Assembly: GCF_001428895.1 (NCBI RefSeq)
Contig: NZ_LMJA01000017.1
Location: 1 to 40,962, forward strand
Origin: Mycobacterium sp. Root265
GTDB lineage: Bacteria > Actinomycetota > Actinomycetes > Mycobacteriales > Mycobacteriaceae
Length of the DNA: 40,962 nt
Direction of reading: 5' to 3'
Of the stretch, positions 7,005 through 14,484 are shown in pieces; the stretch's first letter is position 1, and each line of letters starts with the position of its first letter. Position numbers and translations under genes: made by a program. The notes beneath the pieces were generated by a model. The model did no database searches. It was not told the origin of the DNA and saw only the letters and a list, made by a program, of their open reading frames with translations.

Positions 7005-8630
7005 ATGCCTAGAGATCGCGAGTATGACGTCATCGTGGTCGGATTCGGTGCCGCGGGCGCAGCCGCGGCGATCGAGGCCGCCGATCGCGGTGCGCGGGTA
7101 CTGGTCTTGGACCGCGGCTACGGCGGCGGTGCCACTGCATTTTCCGGCGGGATCGTGTACGCCGGCGGCGGAACCGCCGAACAATGGGCCGGCGGCTATG
7201 AGGACAGCGTCGCAAACATGCTGGCTTATCTCACCGAGGAAGTGGCGGGCGCGGTGTCTGCGGGCACTTTGAGAAGGTTCTGCGAGCAGAGTCCAGCGAT
7301 GATCGATTGGCTCAAAGTGCAGGGCGTTGAGTTCAGCGGCGGTCGGGTGTCGTCGTACAAGACGTCCTATCCCACTGATGATCACTACCTCTATTACTCG
7401 GGCAACGAGAAGGCCTTTCCGTACATGACCCACGCTCAGCCCGCTCCACGGGGTCATCGGGTGCTGGCGCCCGGGATGAGCTCGGGCAGAGTCCTGTTCG
7501 ATCGCCTGCGAGATTCGGCGTTGGCCAAGGGCGTCGAGTTCATCCCGTTGGCGCAGGTGCTCCAACTGCTTCAGGCTGGCGATGGGCGCATCACCGGAGT
7601 TCGTTACCAAGTACTGGACCCCGCCCACAGGAGCGCGCGGCAACACCGGATGATCGCCAAAGCCACTGGAAAACTGGGCACTTGGATGCCGGGCGTGGTC
7701 GAAGGCGCCGCCACCCGCGCCGAGCGGTTGCGTGCTCGGGCCAGTACGGACGCGCAGGTTGGGGCCGGCGCGGTGATCCTGGCCGCCGGCGGCTTCGTCC
7801 ACAATCGTCAGTGGATGAACGAATTCGCCCCGAAGTTCCGCAGAATCTCGCCGCTGGGAACCGTCGGAGACGACGGCGCGGGCATCAAGCTCGGGTTGGA
7901 TGCCGGCGGGATGACCGACAAGATGGGCAACATCACCGCGTGGCGATTCCTGGCCCCGCCGAGCGCATTCCTGGAAGGCATCACCGTCGGTGCGAACGGT
8001 CGACGCATCGCCAATGAAGATCTCTACGGGGCCACCCACGGCAATTCGCTGATGCGCGACTTCGACGGCACGGGGTGGGCGATCTACGACGCCGCGACCT
8101 GGCGGAAAATCCGAACCCAGATCGCGGATCAGACCCAGCTCTTCCAACGCCTGCAACTGGTATATCTACTGACCATCGGACACAAGAAGGCCGCGACGAT
8201 CGACGGTATCGCCGCCAAGAACGGCATCGACGCCGCCGCTCTGCGCCGCACCGTCGACGCCTACAACGACGGAATCCGCAGCGGTGCAGGCGATCCAGCT
8301 CGCAAAGACCCGGCATTGTGCCCGCTGTTGGAGCGAGGGCCGTTCTACTCGATCGACATCTCGGCCGATTCGTCGATGTTCTACCCCATCCCCGGGTTGA
8401 CACTCGGAGGTCTGGTTGTCGACGAGAGCACGGGCGCAGTCGTAAACCGTGGCGGCGGCACCGTGCCCGGCCTGTATGCCGTCGGCCGCAACGCGGTCGG
8501 CGTCTGCTCCAACAGTTACGTCAGTGGTCTGTCGATCGCAGATTGCATCTTCAGCGGGCGCCGCGCGGGAGCGGACGCCGCGATCAGCACAGGGGCCGGA
8601 GCAGATTCAGATTCCCGACGATCGCCCTGA
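7005..8630 (+). CDS. Delta4-(5alpha)-KSTD-like FAD dehydrogenase
   Basis: A 541-residue flavoprotein of the fumarate reductase/KSTD superfamily. The start is ATG 7005, because GGGAG lies 5 bases upstream; ATG 6993 lacks a site. The FAD motif VVGFGAAGAAAAIEAADRG begins at residue 11. The C-terminal active-site segment reads NSYVSGLSIAD: Y505 and S507 replace the TYPGxG of delta1 enzymes, and Y341 sits in ANEDLYG. This Tyr / Tyr-x-Ser set is that of 3-ketosteroid-delta4-(5alpha)-dehydrogenase from R. jostii RHA1 (Y319, Y466, S468 as I recall). It would convert 5alpha-3-ketosteroids to 4-enes, the form used by KstD and KshA. An insertion near 205-250 makes it longer than that enzyme. It follows kshA and the small protein in one direction, 55 bases after the latter. 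Confidence 0.72.
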   Translation: MPRDREYDVIVVGFGAAGAAAAIEAADRGARVLVLDRGYGGGATAFSGGIVYAGGGTAEQWAGGYEDSVANMLAYLTEEVAGAVSAGTLRRFCEQSPAMIDWLKVQGVEFSGGRVSSYKTSYPTDDHYLYYSGNEKAFPYMTHAQPAPRGHRVLAPGMSSGRVLFDRLRDSALAKGVEFIPLAQVLQLLQAGDGRITGVRYQVLDPAHRSARQHRMIAKATGKLGTWMPGVVEGAATRAERLRARASTDAQVGAGAVILAAGGFVHNRQWMNEFAPKFRRISPLGTVGDDGAGIKLGLDAGGMTDKMGNITAWRFLAPPSAFLEGITVGANGRRIANEDLYGATHGNSLMRDFDGTGWAIYDAATWRKIRTQIADQTQLFQRLQLVYLLTIGHKKAATIDGIAAKNGIDAAALRRTVDAYNDGIRSGAGDPARKDPALCPLLERGPFYSIDISADSSMFYPIPGLTLGGLVVDESTGAVVNRGGGTVPGLYAVGRNAVGVCSNSYVSGLSIADCIFSGRRAGADAAISTGAGADSDSRRSP

Positions 8631-8634
8631 CGAC

Positions 8635-8680
8635 CGCCGGGTTTGGAACTCACACTGCCGCAGTCGGCGTTCAGCCGGCG
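8635..8680. terminator. Nested hairpin between convergent genes
   Basis: CGCCGG at 8635-8640 pairs with CCGGCG at 8675-8680. Inside are GAAC/GTTC and ACTG-ccg-CAGT pairings, giving an interrupted stem-loop across the 40-base gap between the flavoprotein and the isomerase gene. There is no T-run. It could end transcription from both sides, but the stem is imperfect. Confidence 0.35.
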
Positions 8681-9048
8681 ATCACATCCGACGCCGCGAA
8701 ATAGCTGCGCAGGGACGTGATGGCGCCGCTGTCGTCGAACACCACGGTGTCGATCGGTTGCAGGCGCATCGGAGTGTCACCGACGGTGAACGTGATCGTG
8801 AAGACGAAGGCCGCCTCGGCGCCTGCGATCCGGAGGAGGGTCAACTCCGTTCGGCGATCGAGGCTCTCCAACGTGCTGAAGAATTCTCGGATGGCATTCC
8901 GGCCGGAGCGAACGTCCCTTCCGACCGGATCTTCTACCGTGGCATTCTCGGCGAACAGCGCGACCAGTTCATCGGCACTGCCAGACTGGAGCAGCTCGAC
9001 GTACCTTCTGACGGTCTCAGCTGCCGCATCGGCCGTGTGCTTCGACAA
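8671..9048 (-). CDS. Delta5-3-ketosteroid isomerase
   Basis: A 125-residue NTF2-fold protein that moves the 5-ene of 3-oxo-5-ene steroids to the conjugated 4-ene. It closely resembles the Comamonas testosteroni isomerase: RRYVELLQSG, LVALFAENATVEDPVG, SGRNAIREFF, and PIDTVVFDDSGAI. The catalytic set is intact: Y16, D40 and D100, corresponding to Tyr14, Asp38 and Asp99. The start is TTG 9048, chosen because AGGAGG lies 4 bases upstream and the conserved region begins soon after. It is the last gene of a sulfotransferase-MBL-SDR-ADH operon, 21 bases after the ADH. Such dedicated isomerases are uncommon beside actinobacterial steroid genes, where the 3beta-HSD usually does this step. Confidence 0.9.
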   Translation of the reverse strand: MSKHTADAAAETVRRYVELLQSGSADELVALFAENATVEDPVGRDVRSGRNAIREFFSTLESLDRRTELTLLRIAGAEAAFVFTITFTVGDTPMRLQPIDTVVFDDSGAITSLRSYFAASDVIAG

Positions 9049-9069
9049 TGTTCCTCCTCGACCGCCTGA

Positions 9070-10080
9070 TCAACCGAGCGTGATGATGACCTTGTCGGCT
9101 GCGCCCGGCGTCGAAACACAGCGCAATGCCTCATCGAGCTCGTCGAATCCGAAGGTGTGGCTGATGATGAGCCGGTACTTCTCCCAGTTATCGACGATGT
9201 CCTCGGTCACTTCGAAGATCTCGGTCGGGTAGCCCATCGATCCGATAACCGTCAGTTCGTTGCTCATCACGTTCATGAGGTCGAGGGTTACCGGTTCCTT
9301 GTGAACGGCGACAACGCCGAGTTTGGCGCCGCGCTGAGCGAGGCCGAAGGCCGTGTCGATGACCGTCGGTACCCCGGCGGCATCAAGATAGATGTTCGTG
9401 CCGGCCCTGTCGGGCCACATCGAATCGCCCGTTCCGTGTAACTCGATCAGACGAGCGGTCAGGTCCTCCTCTTGGGAGTTGATGACAGCGTCAGCGCCTA
9501 CCCGCAGCGCCTTGTCCAACCGGTCGGGCAAGACGTCGGCGACCACGACATGTTTGACGCCAGCCGATTTCAACGAAATCACGATGCCCAGACCGATGGG
9601 GCCGGCGCCGAAGACCAGCACCTGGTCGGTGGACCGGGGAGCAACCTGGTTCACCGCGTGCCGTGCCACCGCCATCGGCTCGTTGAGTGCGGCGACCTCG
9701 AAGGGAACGTGACCGGGGATGACTTCGATACTTCGGCCGCGCACCGCGTCTTTGATGAGGAGGTAATCGGCCAGGGCCCCGGTGGTACCACCATTGCCGA
9801 TGATGTCTTCGGGTACGGCCATCGGATTGATCACCACCCGGTCACCGACGGCGATGTCCCGCACGTTCTGGCCGACCTCAATGACCTCGCCGGCCGGTTC
9901 GTGCCCGATCGGCATGCTGCCCTGATGTGGCGGCAGCCCACCGATGGAGATGTAGAGGCTGTCCGAACCGCAGATGCCGCACGCGCGGATCTTGACCAGC
10001 ACGTCATCAGGACCGGCTGTCGGCTTGGGCACCTCCACGATCTCGGTCTTGCCTGGCGCAGTGATGATGGCAGCTCTCAC
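9070..10080 (-). CDS. Zinc-type medium-chain alcohol dehydrogenase lacking the structural-zinc loop
   Basis: A 336-residue MDR dehydrogenase. The start is GTG 10080 with AAGGAAG about 6 bases upstream; the longer reading overlaps the neighbouring SDR. Catalytic zinc ligands are C37 (CGICGSD), H60 and E61 (IGHEPAG). The NAD(P) fold begins at VLVFGAGPIGLG. The lobe that normally carries four structural-zinc cysteines reads NPMAVPEDIIGNGGTTGALADY, with no cysteine at all, so that site is lost. The fold otherwise follows threonine/sorbitol dehydrogenases. Together with the SDR upstream it may oxidise a steroid hydroxyl (3beta-OH being the attractive choice before the isomerase downstream), but the substrate is unproven. 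Confidence 0.8.
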   Translation of the reverse strand: MRAAIITAPGKTEIVEVPKPTAGPDDVLVKIRACGICGSDSLYISIGGLPPHQGSMPIGHEPAGEVIEVGQNVRDIAVGDRVVINPMAVPEDIIGNGGTTGALADYLLIKDAVRGRSIEVIPGHVPFEVAALNEPMAVARHAVNQVAPRSTDQVLVFGAGPIGLGIVISLKSAGVKHVVVADVLPDRLDKALRVGADAVINSQEEDLTARLIELHGTGDSMWPDRAGTNIYLDAAGVPTVIDTAFGLAQRGAKLGVVAVHKEPVTLDLMNVMSNELTVIGSMGYPTEIFEVTEDIVDNWEKYRLIISHTFGFDELDEALRCVSTPGAADKVIITLG

Positions 10081-10126
10081 AATGATCTTCCTTGAGTGGC
10101 TAGGCGGGTGGGGTGGGTCGGGCAGC

Positions 10127-10876
10127 TCATAACACGCTGTAGCCGCCGTCGACGACGAGCGCCGATCCGGTGCTGTACGACGCATTGGCGCTACACAAAT
10201 ACAGGATCGGATTGGCGATCTCTACAGGTGTGGCGAATCGGCCGAGCGGGGTGTGATCGATCTGGTCTTGCTTGACGTCGGGCACGTAGTCCATGGGTGC
10301 GGTCATCCGGGTGGTGACCAGTCCCGGAACGACAGCATTGACCCGGATGCCGTCGACGGCCCACTTCGCGGCGAGGTTGCGGGTCAGCGCGAGCACACCG
10401 GCCTTGCCCGATCCGTAGCCGGGAACAACCGGTACCGCACGGATCGCCGCCATCGAGGCGAGCATGACAACGCTCGCGCCGCCGTCGGATTCTGACGTCT
10501 TGAGCGCACCATGCAGACCTTCGCTCAGCCGGAAGGGCGCGAGCAGATTGACTTCGACCGATGCGGTGAATCCCGCCGCGGTGGATTCATCGACTCCGCC
10601 GGGAAAATTGGCGCCTGCATTGTTGATCAGGATGTCCAACACAGTGACCGAGTCGGCGAGTGCCTCTATACCGGCGGGGTCGGTGAGAGACAGTTGGCGG
10701 TACTCCAGTCCCGACAGGTCGACGTCGTAGTCCTCGGGTTTCGCTCTGGTTCCGGTGATCGTGACGTGCGCCCCGCTGTCGCGGAGTAGCGACGCCGTCG
10801 CATGACCGATGCCGCTTGTGCCGCCGGTGACCAGCGCCGTCGCACCGGTGAAGTCGAAATGGACGCGGTTGGTCAC
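10127..10876 (-). CDS. Short-chain dehydrogenase/reductase
   Basis: A 249-residue classical SDR. The cofactor motif TGGTSGIG is at 17-24, NNAG at 85-88, and the catalytic triad is S141, Y154 and K158 (YGSGK). The C-terminus VVDGGYSVL is typical of tetrameric oxidoreductases. The start is GTG 10876, overlapping the MBL gene stop by 4 bases (GTGA), so the two are coupled; ADH follows after 46 bases. In this operon it is a candidate hydroxysteroid dehydrogenase, for example for 3beta-, 7- or 17-hydroxyls. It lacks an obvious Arg/Lys after the glycine motif; the bases of cofactor choice cannot be read safely. The family is certain, the substrate is inferred from context. Confidence 0.85.
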   Translation of the reverse strand: MTNRVHFDFTGATALVTGGTSGIGHATASLLRDSGAHVTITGTRAKPEDYDVDLSGLEYRQLSLTDPAGIEALADSVTVLDILINNAGANFPGGVDESTAAGFTASVEVNLLAPFRLSEGLHGALKTSESDGGASVVMLASMAAIRAVPVVPGYGSGKAGVLALTRNLAAKWAVDGIRVNAVVPGLVTTRMTAPMDYVPDVKQDQIDHTPLGRFATPVEIANPILYLCSANASYSTGSALVVDGGYSVL

Positions 10877-12117
10877 GACAGTTCCTCAATTCGTTTGCGC
10901 AGCCATGCGGCTTCCCAGAAGTTGGCGCTGTCTCGCAGCAGCATCTCGTGTGCGGTGATCAACACCTGTGTGGCCTCCACATTGTCGGCTTCGGCGTGGT
11001 TCACCAAGTCGGCGAGTCGAATCGCCCGTACGGGTTCGCCCGTGTCCAGCAGCAATCGGGCGCGTTCGAGAATTGCTGTCGTGCCGGCGATGTCCAGCAA
11101 GTCAGATTCGGTGCGGCCCGGAGATTCGGCATACAGCTCCGCTGTGGACTGATGGTGAAACCAGCCCGCATAGTTCTCCCAGATTGCGCGGATGTTCCAG
11201 CGGACCATGCCGTAGCCCTCGCCCACCTGCAGATCCGGCGGCAGCGCCACCTCACGCATGAGGGTGTGAACGTCCTTGCCGGCGTTCATACCCTCGACGG
11301 TGCGGTCATGGATGTAGGTCACAGCATCACGCAGCCTGGTCAACTCCCACTCGATGCGGTCCTTTCCGGTGATCGGTCCGAAGTGCCCGGTGAGCAACAT
11401 CTCTGCGCCCAGGGCGCGCACCCGATCAATGGATTCCACGACCGTCAGCGCATCGCGGTAGCGGTCGCCACGCATCGTGACGAGATTGGGAATGTGACCG
11501 AACAGCGCCCCGAAAACATTGCCGCACAAGCAGACACCGTCGTCGGGGAGCCAAGCCACCAGGCTGTCGGTGGTTTCACCGCCGGGTGTGGCATACAACT
11601 CGAGCACGCGGTTGCCCAAGCTGATACCGAAGCTGTCCTCGAAGGTGATCGTCGGGGTCGGGACACTCTGTGATGGGACCGATCCGAATCGTGATGAGGT
11701 GTTCTCTATCGTCGCCATCACCTTGTCGAGCCAAGCGAAGGACGAGTTCTGCGCGCGAAAAGCCGCCAACAGATCATTGTCGCGACGCCAGGTCTTCCAA
11801 TTCGCTTGTGCGACGATCTGACTGTCCGGGTCGCTCACGGAACCGAGGCCCCCGACGTGGTCGACGTGTCCCTGCGTCAGGATGACGTAGCGAATCGGTG
11901 CTGGGTCGATAGCGTCGTAGTTGGCGCGATGCACGGGCCCTTCGAAGCCCATACCGGTATTGAGAACGATCCGGCCGTCATCGGTGGCCAGCATGAACGA
12001 ATTGGACAAACCAGGCGACATCCAGATGCCGGGGCCCACCTCCCGGGCGGGTGCACCGGCGCCGACGATGTCCTCGGCACCCGGTCGATCGAGATAGAGC
12101 GGCCGATAGGTGCTCAC
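10873..12117 (-). CDS. Alkylsulfatase-like metallo-beta-lactamase-fold protein with altered metal site
   Basis: A 414-residue MBL-fold protein with the layout of SdsA-type alkylsulfatases: MBL domain (about 25-275), then a helical dimerisation domain with GMVRWNIRAIWENYAGWF, then a C-terminal part. The hallmark motif reads TQGHVDHVGG at 81-90, where TH.H.DH is usual, so the first metal His is Gln82. The region that normally offers a Glu ligand (AE.V...FPNLYT) reads GNVFGALFGHIPNLVT, with Asn in the Glu place. H84, D86, H87 and the later TGHFGP His remain. It may bind one metal or have another reaction. It starts at GTG 12117, overlapping the sulfotransferase stop by 4 bases. Hydrolysis of a steroid sulfate or ester is an appealing but untested role. 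Confidence 0.75.
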   Translation of the reverse strand: MSTYRPLYLDRPGAEDIVGAGAPAREVGPGIWMSPGLSNSFMLATDDGRIVLNTGMGFEGPVHRANYDAIDPAPIRYVILTQGHVDHVGGLGSVSDPDSQIVAQANWKTWRRDNDLLAAFRAQNSSFAWLDKVMATIENTSSRFGSVPSQSVPTPTITFEDSFGISLGNRVLELYATPGGETTDSLVAWLPDDGVCLCGNVFGALFGHIPNLVTMRGDRYRDALTVVESIDRVRALGAEMLLTGHFGPITGKDRIEWELTRLRDAVTYIHDRTVEGMNAGKDVHTLMREVALPPDLQVGEGYGMVRWNIRAIWENYAGWFHHQSTAELYAESPGRTESDLLDIAGTTAILERARLLLDTGEPVRAIRLADLVNHAEADNVEATQVLITAHEMLLRDSANFWEAAWLRKRIEELS

Positions 12118-13367
12118 ACTTCCTCCCGGACGTCGAAGCGGTCGAAATAGAACGCGAAACGCGAGCGGACCTCTGATGGTGTCCGGCCGAAGTGCCCTTG
12201 CAGGTCGTAGCGCAGGCTGCCGTGCTTGCCCCGGGGGTTGTCATCGAGGTAGTGGCGGAACGCGGCCTGCGCATCTGCGGTCATCTCGGTGCCGCTGGTG
12301 GCGTACAGCCTGCCCAAGATCTCCATCTCATTGCCGTTGAGGTGGTGAAAGGAGATGTCCGTGCTCTGTTCGGCAGGAATCAGTTCGCGGTCCCGTACAC
12401 AGGCGCGCAGCAACCGCTCGATACGGTCGATCCAGTAGTCGACGAGACCGGACGGATCAATTTCCTTGCGGCGGATGCGATCTCCGTATGCCAGCATGGT
12501 GACCGCCGACTGGATCACCGCCACCGGATCGCGGTGGGTAAACGCAACGGTGGCATCGGGGAAGGTACGGATCAGCGGACCGAGTTGTTCACAGTGCTGC
12601 GGTGACTTCAGCACCCACCGTCGTGGACCTCGCAGAAAAGTCAGCGCCTGCAGAGTTGTCCGCAAGTATGCGTAGTGGACGTCCTGGTCGAGCGCGAGAT
12701 AGAAGTCTCGCCACTTCGGTACTCGGGCATGCCACTCCAATACGTAGCTGGCGAAGTCCAGGTCGAGAAGTTCGACCTCTTCCTCGATCGCCTGGGGAAA
12801 GCGGTCGTGCATGGCCTGCACGAGCGGAGTCATCGTCATCGCTGCTTCATGCTCGGCAGTGCTGCGGGCGAACCGCGGATCGACGCCGTCGGCATCCGGT
12901 CCTTCGCCGCGTAGCGGGAATGGTTCCTGGCTTTCCCAGTAGGGCAGTGCTCGGCGCCTGGAGTCTGCCGCAATCAGATTGACCAAATGTGTTGTTCCCG
13001 AACGAGGTAGACCAACGACGATGATCGGCTTCTCGATGTCGATATCGTGAATCTCAGGATGCCGGCGCAGCAGGTCGGTCAGCAGCAGACGCTGAGACAG
13101 CAGGCGCACGATGCGGTTCCGCAGGATGAAGCGGTTCAGATTCGTGTTGCCGCCGTCGGAGTCGGCGGCATCCGCGTATACGCCGAGTCGGCTGCGGAAG
13201 TCTACCGGCCCGAAATCGTCCAATCCGGTGTGCTTCATCGCCTCTTCGATGAGCACGTCCGGGTGGAGCTCGATCGGCAACCCGGCGAAGTGGCCGAGTA
13301 TCTCTTGCTGGGCCGGGGCCAGAACCGGCTTTGTCAGATCGTCGATCGTCAGCGTGCTTGTCTGCAT
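12114..13367 (-). CDS. PAPS-dependent sulfotransferase family protein
   Basis: A 417-residue member of the Sulfotransfer_3 family. The 5'-phosphosulfate loop is VVGLPRSGTTHLVN (117-130), and the 3'-phosphate region includes WVLKSPQHCEQL (251-262) and THRDPVAVIQSAVTM (277-291). An N-terminal 110 residues of unclear fold precede it, as in many mycobacterial paralogues. The ATG at 13367 has GGAGGT 7 bases upstream. It is the first gene of a five-gene operon (MBL, SDR, ADH, isomerase) and is divergent from an IclR regulator. Cytosolic sulfotransferases of this type move sulfate from PAPS to hydroxyls; here the acceptor might be a sterol. Some family members may have drifted to other roles, so activity is likely but not sure. 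Confidence 0.85.
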   Translation of the reverse strand: MQTSTLTIDDLTKPVLAPAQQEILGHFAGLPIELHPDVLIEEAMKHTGLDDFGPVDFRSRLGVYADAADSDGGNTNLNRFILRNRIVRLLSQRLLLTDLLRRHPEIHDIDIEKPIIVVGLPRSGTTHLVNLIAADSRRRALPYWESQEPFPLRGEGPDADGVDPRFARSTAEHEAAMTMTPLVQAMHDRFPQAIEEEVELLDLDFASYVLEWHARVPKWRDFYLALDQDVHYAYLRTTLQALTFLRGPRRWVLKSPQHCEQLGPLIRTFPDATVAFTHRDPVAVIQSAVTMLAYGDRIRRKEIDPSGLVDYWIDRIERLLRACVRDRELIPAEQSTDISFHHLNGNEMEILGRLYATSGTEMTADAQAAFRHYLDDNPRGKHGSLRYDLQGHFGRTPSEVRSRFAFYFDRFDVREEV

Positions 13368-13395
13368 TCAGGGACCTCCGCGCGCCAGGTGTCGA

Positions 13396-13419
13396 ATATT
13401 CGTTGTAATATCCGAATAT
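13396..13419. promoter_or_regulatory. Candidate IclR operator: 7+7 inverted repeat
   Basis: ATATTCG (13396-13402) and CGAATAT (13413-13419) are perfect inverted repeats around a 10-base spacer. The left arm is also part of the palindrome CGAATATTCG (13393-13402), and CGAATAT recurs directly 20 bases on, two helical turns. The site covers the IclR -10 region and touches its ATG, in a 52-base gap shared with the divergent sulfotransferase operon. This is where an autoregulating IclR protein would bind. Confidence 0.6.
13406..13411 (+). promoter_or_regulatory. -10 element for leaderless iclR transcript
   Basis: TAATAT is a near-ideal -10 hexamer, 8 bases before ATG 13420, with no ribosome binding site between. 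This supports a leaderless message and the shorter start. The hexamer lies within the inverted repeat at 13396-13419. Confidence 0.55.
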
Positions 13420-14337
13420 ATGAACGCCAACCTAGATCCGGCTCAGCGGCACGGTCAAGACCCATCTCCGCCTACCCGACGTGTCATAGACGTCATCGAG
13501 CTGCTGGCCGATACTCTCGGGCCGCCGTTGACGCTCGCCCAAATATGCCGTCAGCTGCGGATAAGTCGATCAACCGGGCATGCCATTCTGGCCACACTGG
13601 CCGCGGCCGACTGGGTTTCGCGCGACCCACTCAGTGGGACATACTCGCTCGGCGGCAATTTTCCCCGGCCGCAGCCGACGAGCATGCCGGTGACGAGGAA
13701 GCTACGCGAACCCTTGGCCCGATTGAGCGCCGCAATAGATATGGCCGTGTGCGTTTCGGAAGTACAGGCCGGCCACATCGCAGTCGTCGAGTCGGCGGCT
13801 CCGGACACCGCGCCTGCGCGCGTGGCGGCCGGTCAGCGGCTGCCCTTCGTTGCGCCCTTCGGGCGCGAATTCGTCGCGTGGGCGTCCGCGGCGACACGCG
13901 ATGAGTGGCTGGAATCTGCCGGACCGGTCAACGATGTGTTCCGCGTCCGTATGCCCCATGTGCTGGACGAAATTCAGCGGCGCGGATATGGCATCGAGCG
14001 GCTCAGTGATCCTCTCCTGCGGGTATATTCGGCACTCTTGGCGCTGGACAGCGGCGAAGAGCCCGATCCCGTAGCGGTGCGGCTGGCCGGCGCCGTCGCC
14101 GATCTGACGATCGTCGACTTCCTGCCGGGTGAGCTGGCCGATGTCGCAGAGTGTTCGCTCGCAACGATCTCGGCGCCGATCTTCGACGCTCGTGGTGAAG
14201 TCGTCATGACCGTGTCGGCGCAGCCCTACACGCACCTCACGGTGGACAAGGTGCGCTGGATCGGCGATCGGGTCCGCGAGTTCGCCGGGCATGCACATTC
14301 ACTCATGGCGGGTGCGCTCACCGCCGGCGATCATTGA
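13420..14337 (+). CDS. IclR-family regulator of the sulfotransferase/isomerase operon
   Basis: A 305-residue regulator. The start is ATG 13420 (MNANLDPAQRHGQD); a longer in-frame reading reaches back into the sulfotransferase gene and is rejected. The winged helix-turn-helix is at about 20-82: RRVIDVIELLADTLG, LTLAQICRQLRISRSTGHAILATL, WVSRDPLSGTYSLG. A GAF-like effector domain follows, with AAGQRLPFVAPFGREFVAW and DPLLRVYSALLAL. It is divergent from the sulfotransferase-MBL-SDR-ADH-isomerase operon across a 52-base gap holding an inverted repeat. IclR proteins are repressors or activators that bind small metabolites; here the effector is probably a steroid or steroid derivative. The gene ends before a strong hairpin at 14432. 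Confidence 0.87.
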   Translation: MNANLDPAQRHGQDPSPPTRRVIDVIELLADTLGPPLTLAQICRQLRISRSTGHAILATLAAADWVSRDPLSGTYSLGGNFPRPQPTSMPVTRKLREPLARLSAAIDMAVCVSEVQAGHIAVVESAAPDTAPARVAAGQRLPFVAPFGREFVAWASAATRDEWLESAGPVNDVFRVRMPHVLDEIQRRGYGIERLSDPLLRVYSALLALDSGEEPDPVAVRLAGAVADLTIVDFLPGELADVAECSLATISAPIFDARGEVVMTVSAQPYTHLTVDKVRWIGDRVREFAGHAHSLMAGALTAGDH

Positions 14338-14431
14338 GCCGCTGCCTAGCGCCGTTGGCAAGACGCTCGAGTCCCTACTGGTCGCCAACCCTTGGCCGGC
14401 AGGATGACTGGCGTCGCGCAGCAACAGCGAC

Positions 14432-14466
14432 GTGGCCCCGCGTTCACAGGGGCTGCGCGGGGCCAC
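14432..14466. terminator. Bidirectional hairpin terminator
   Basis: GTGGCCCCGCG (14432-14442) pairs perfectly with CGCGGGGCCAC (14456-14466) around a 13-base loop. This 11-base GC-rich stem lies in the 147-base gap between the convergent iclR gene (ends 14337) and the gene ending at 14485. There is no T-run, as is common for mycobacterial hairpin terminators. Confidence 0.7.
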
Positions 14467-14484
14467 CGAGCATTCGACGCCAAT

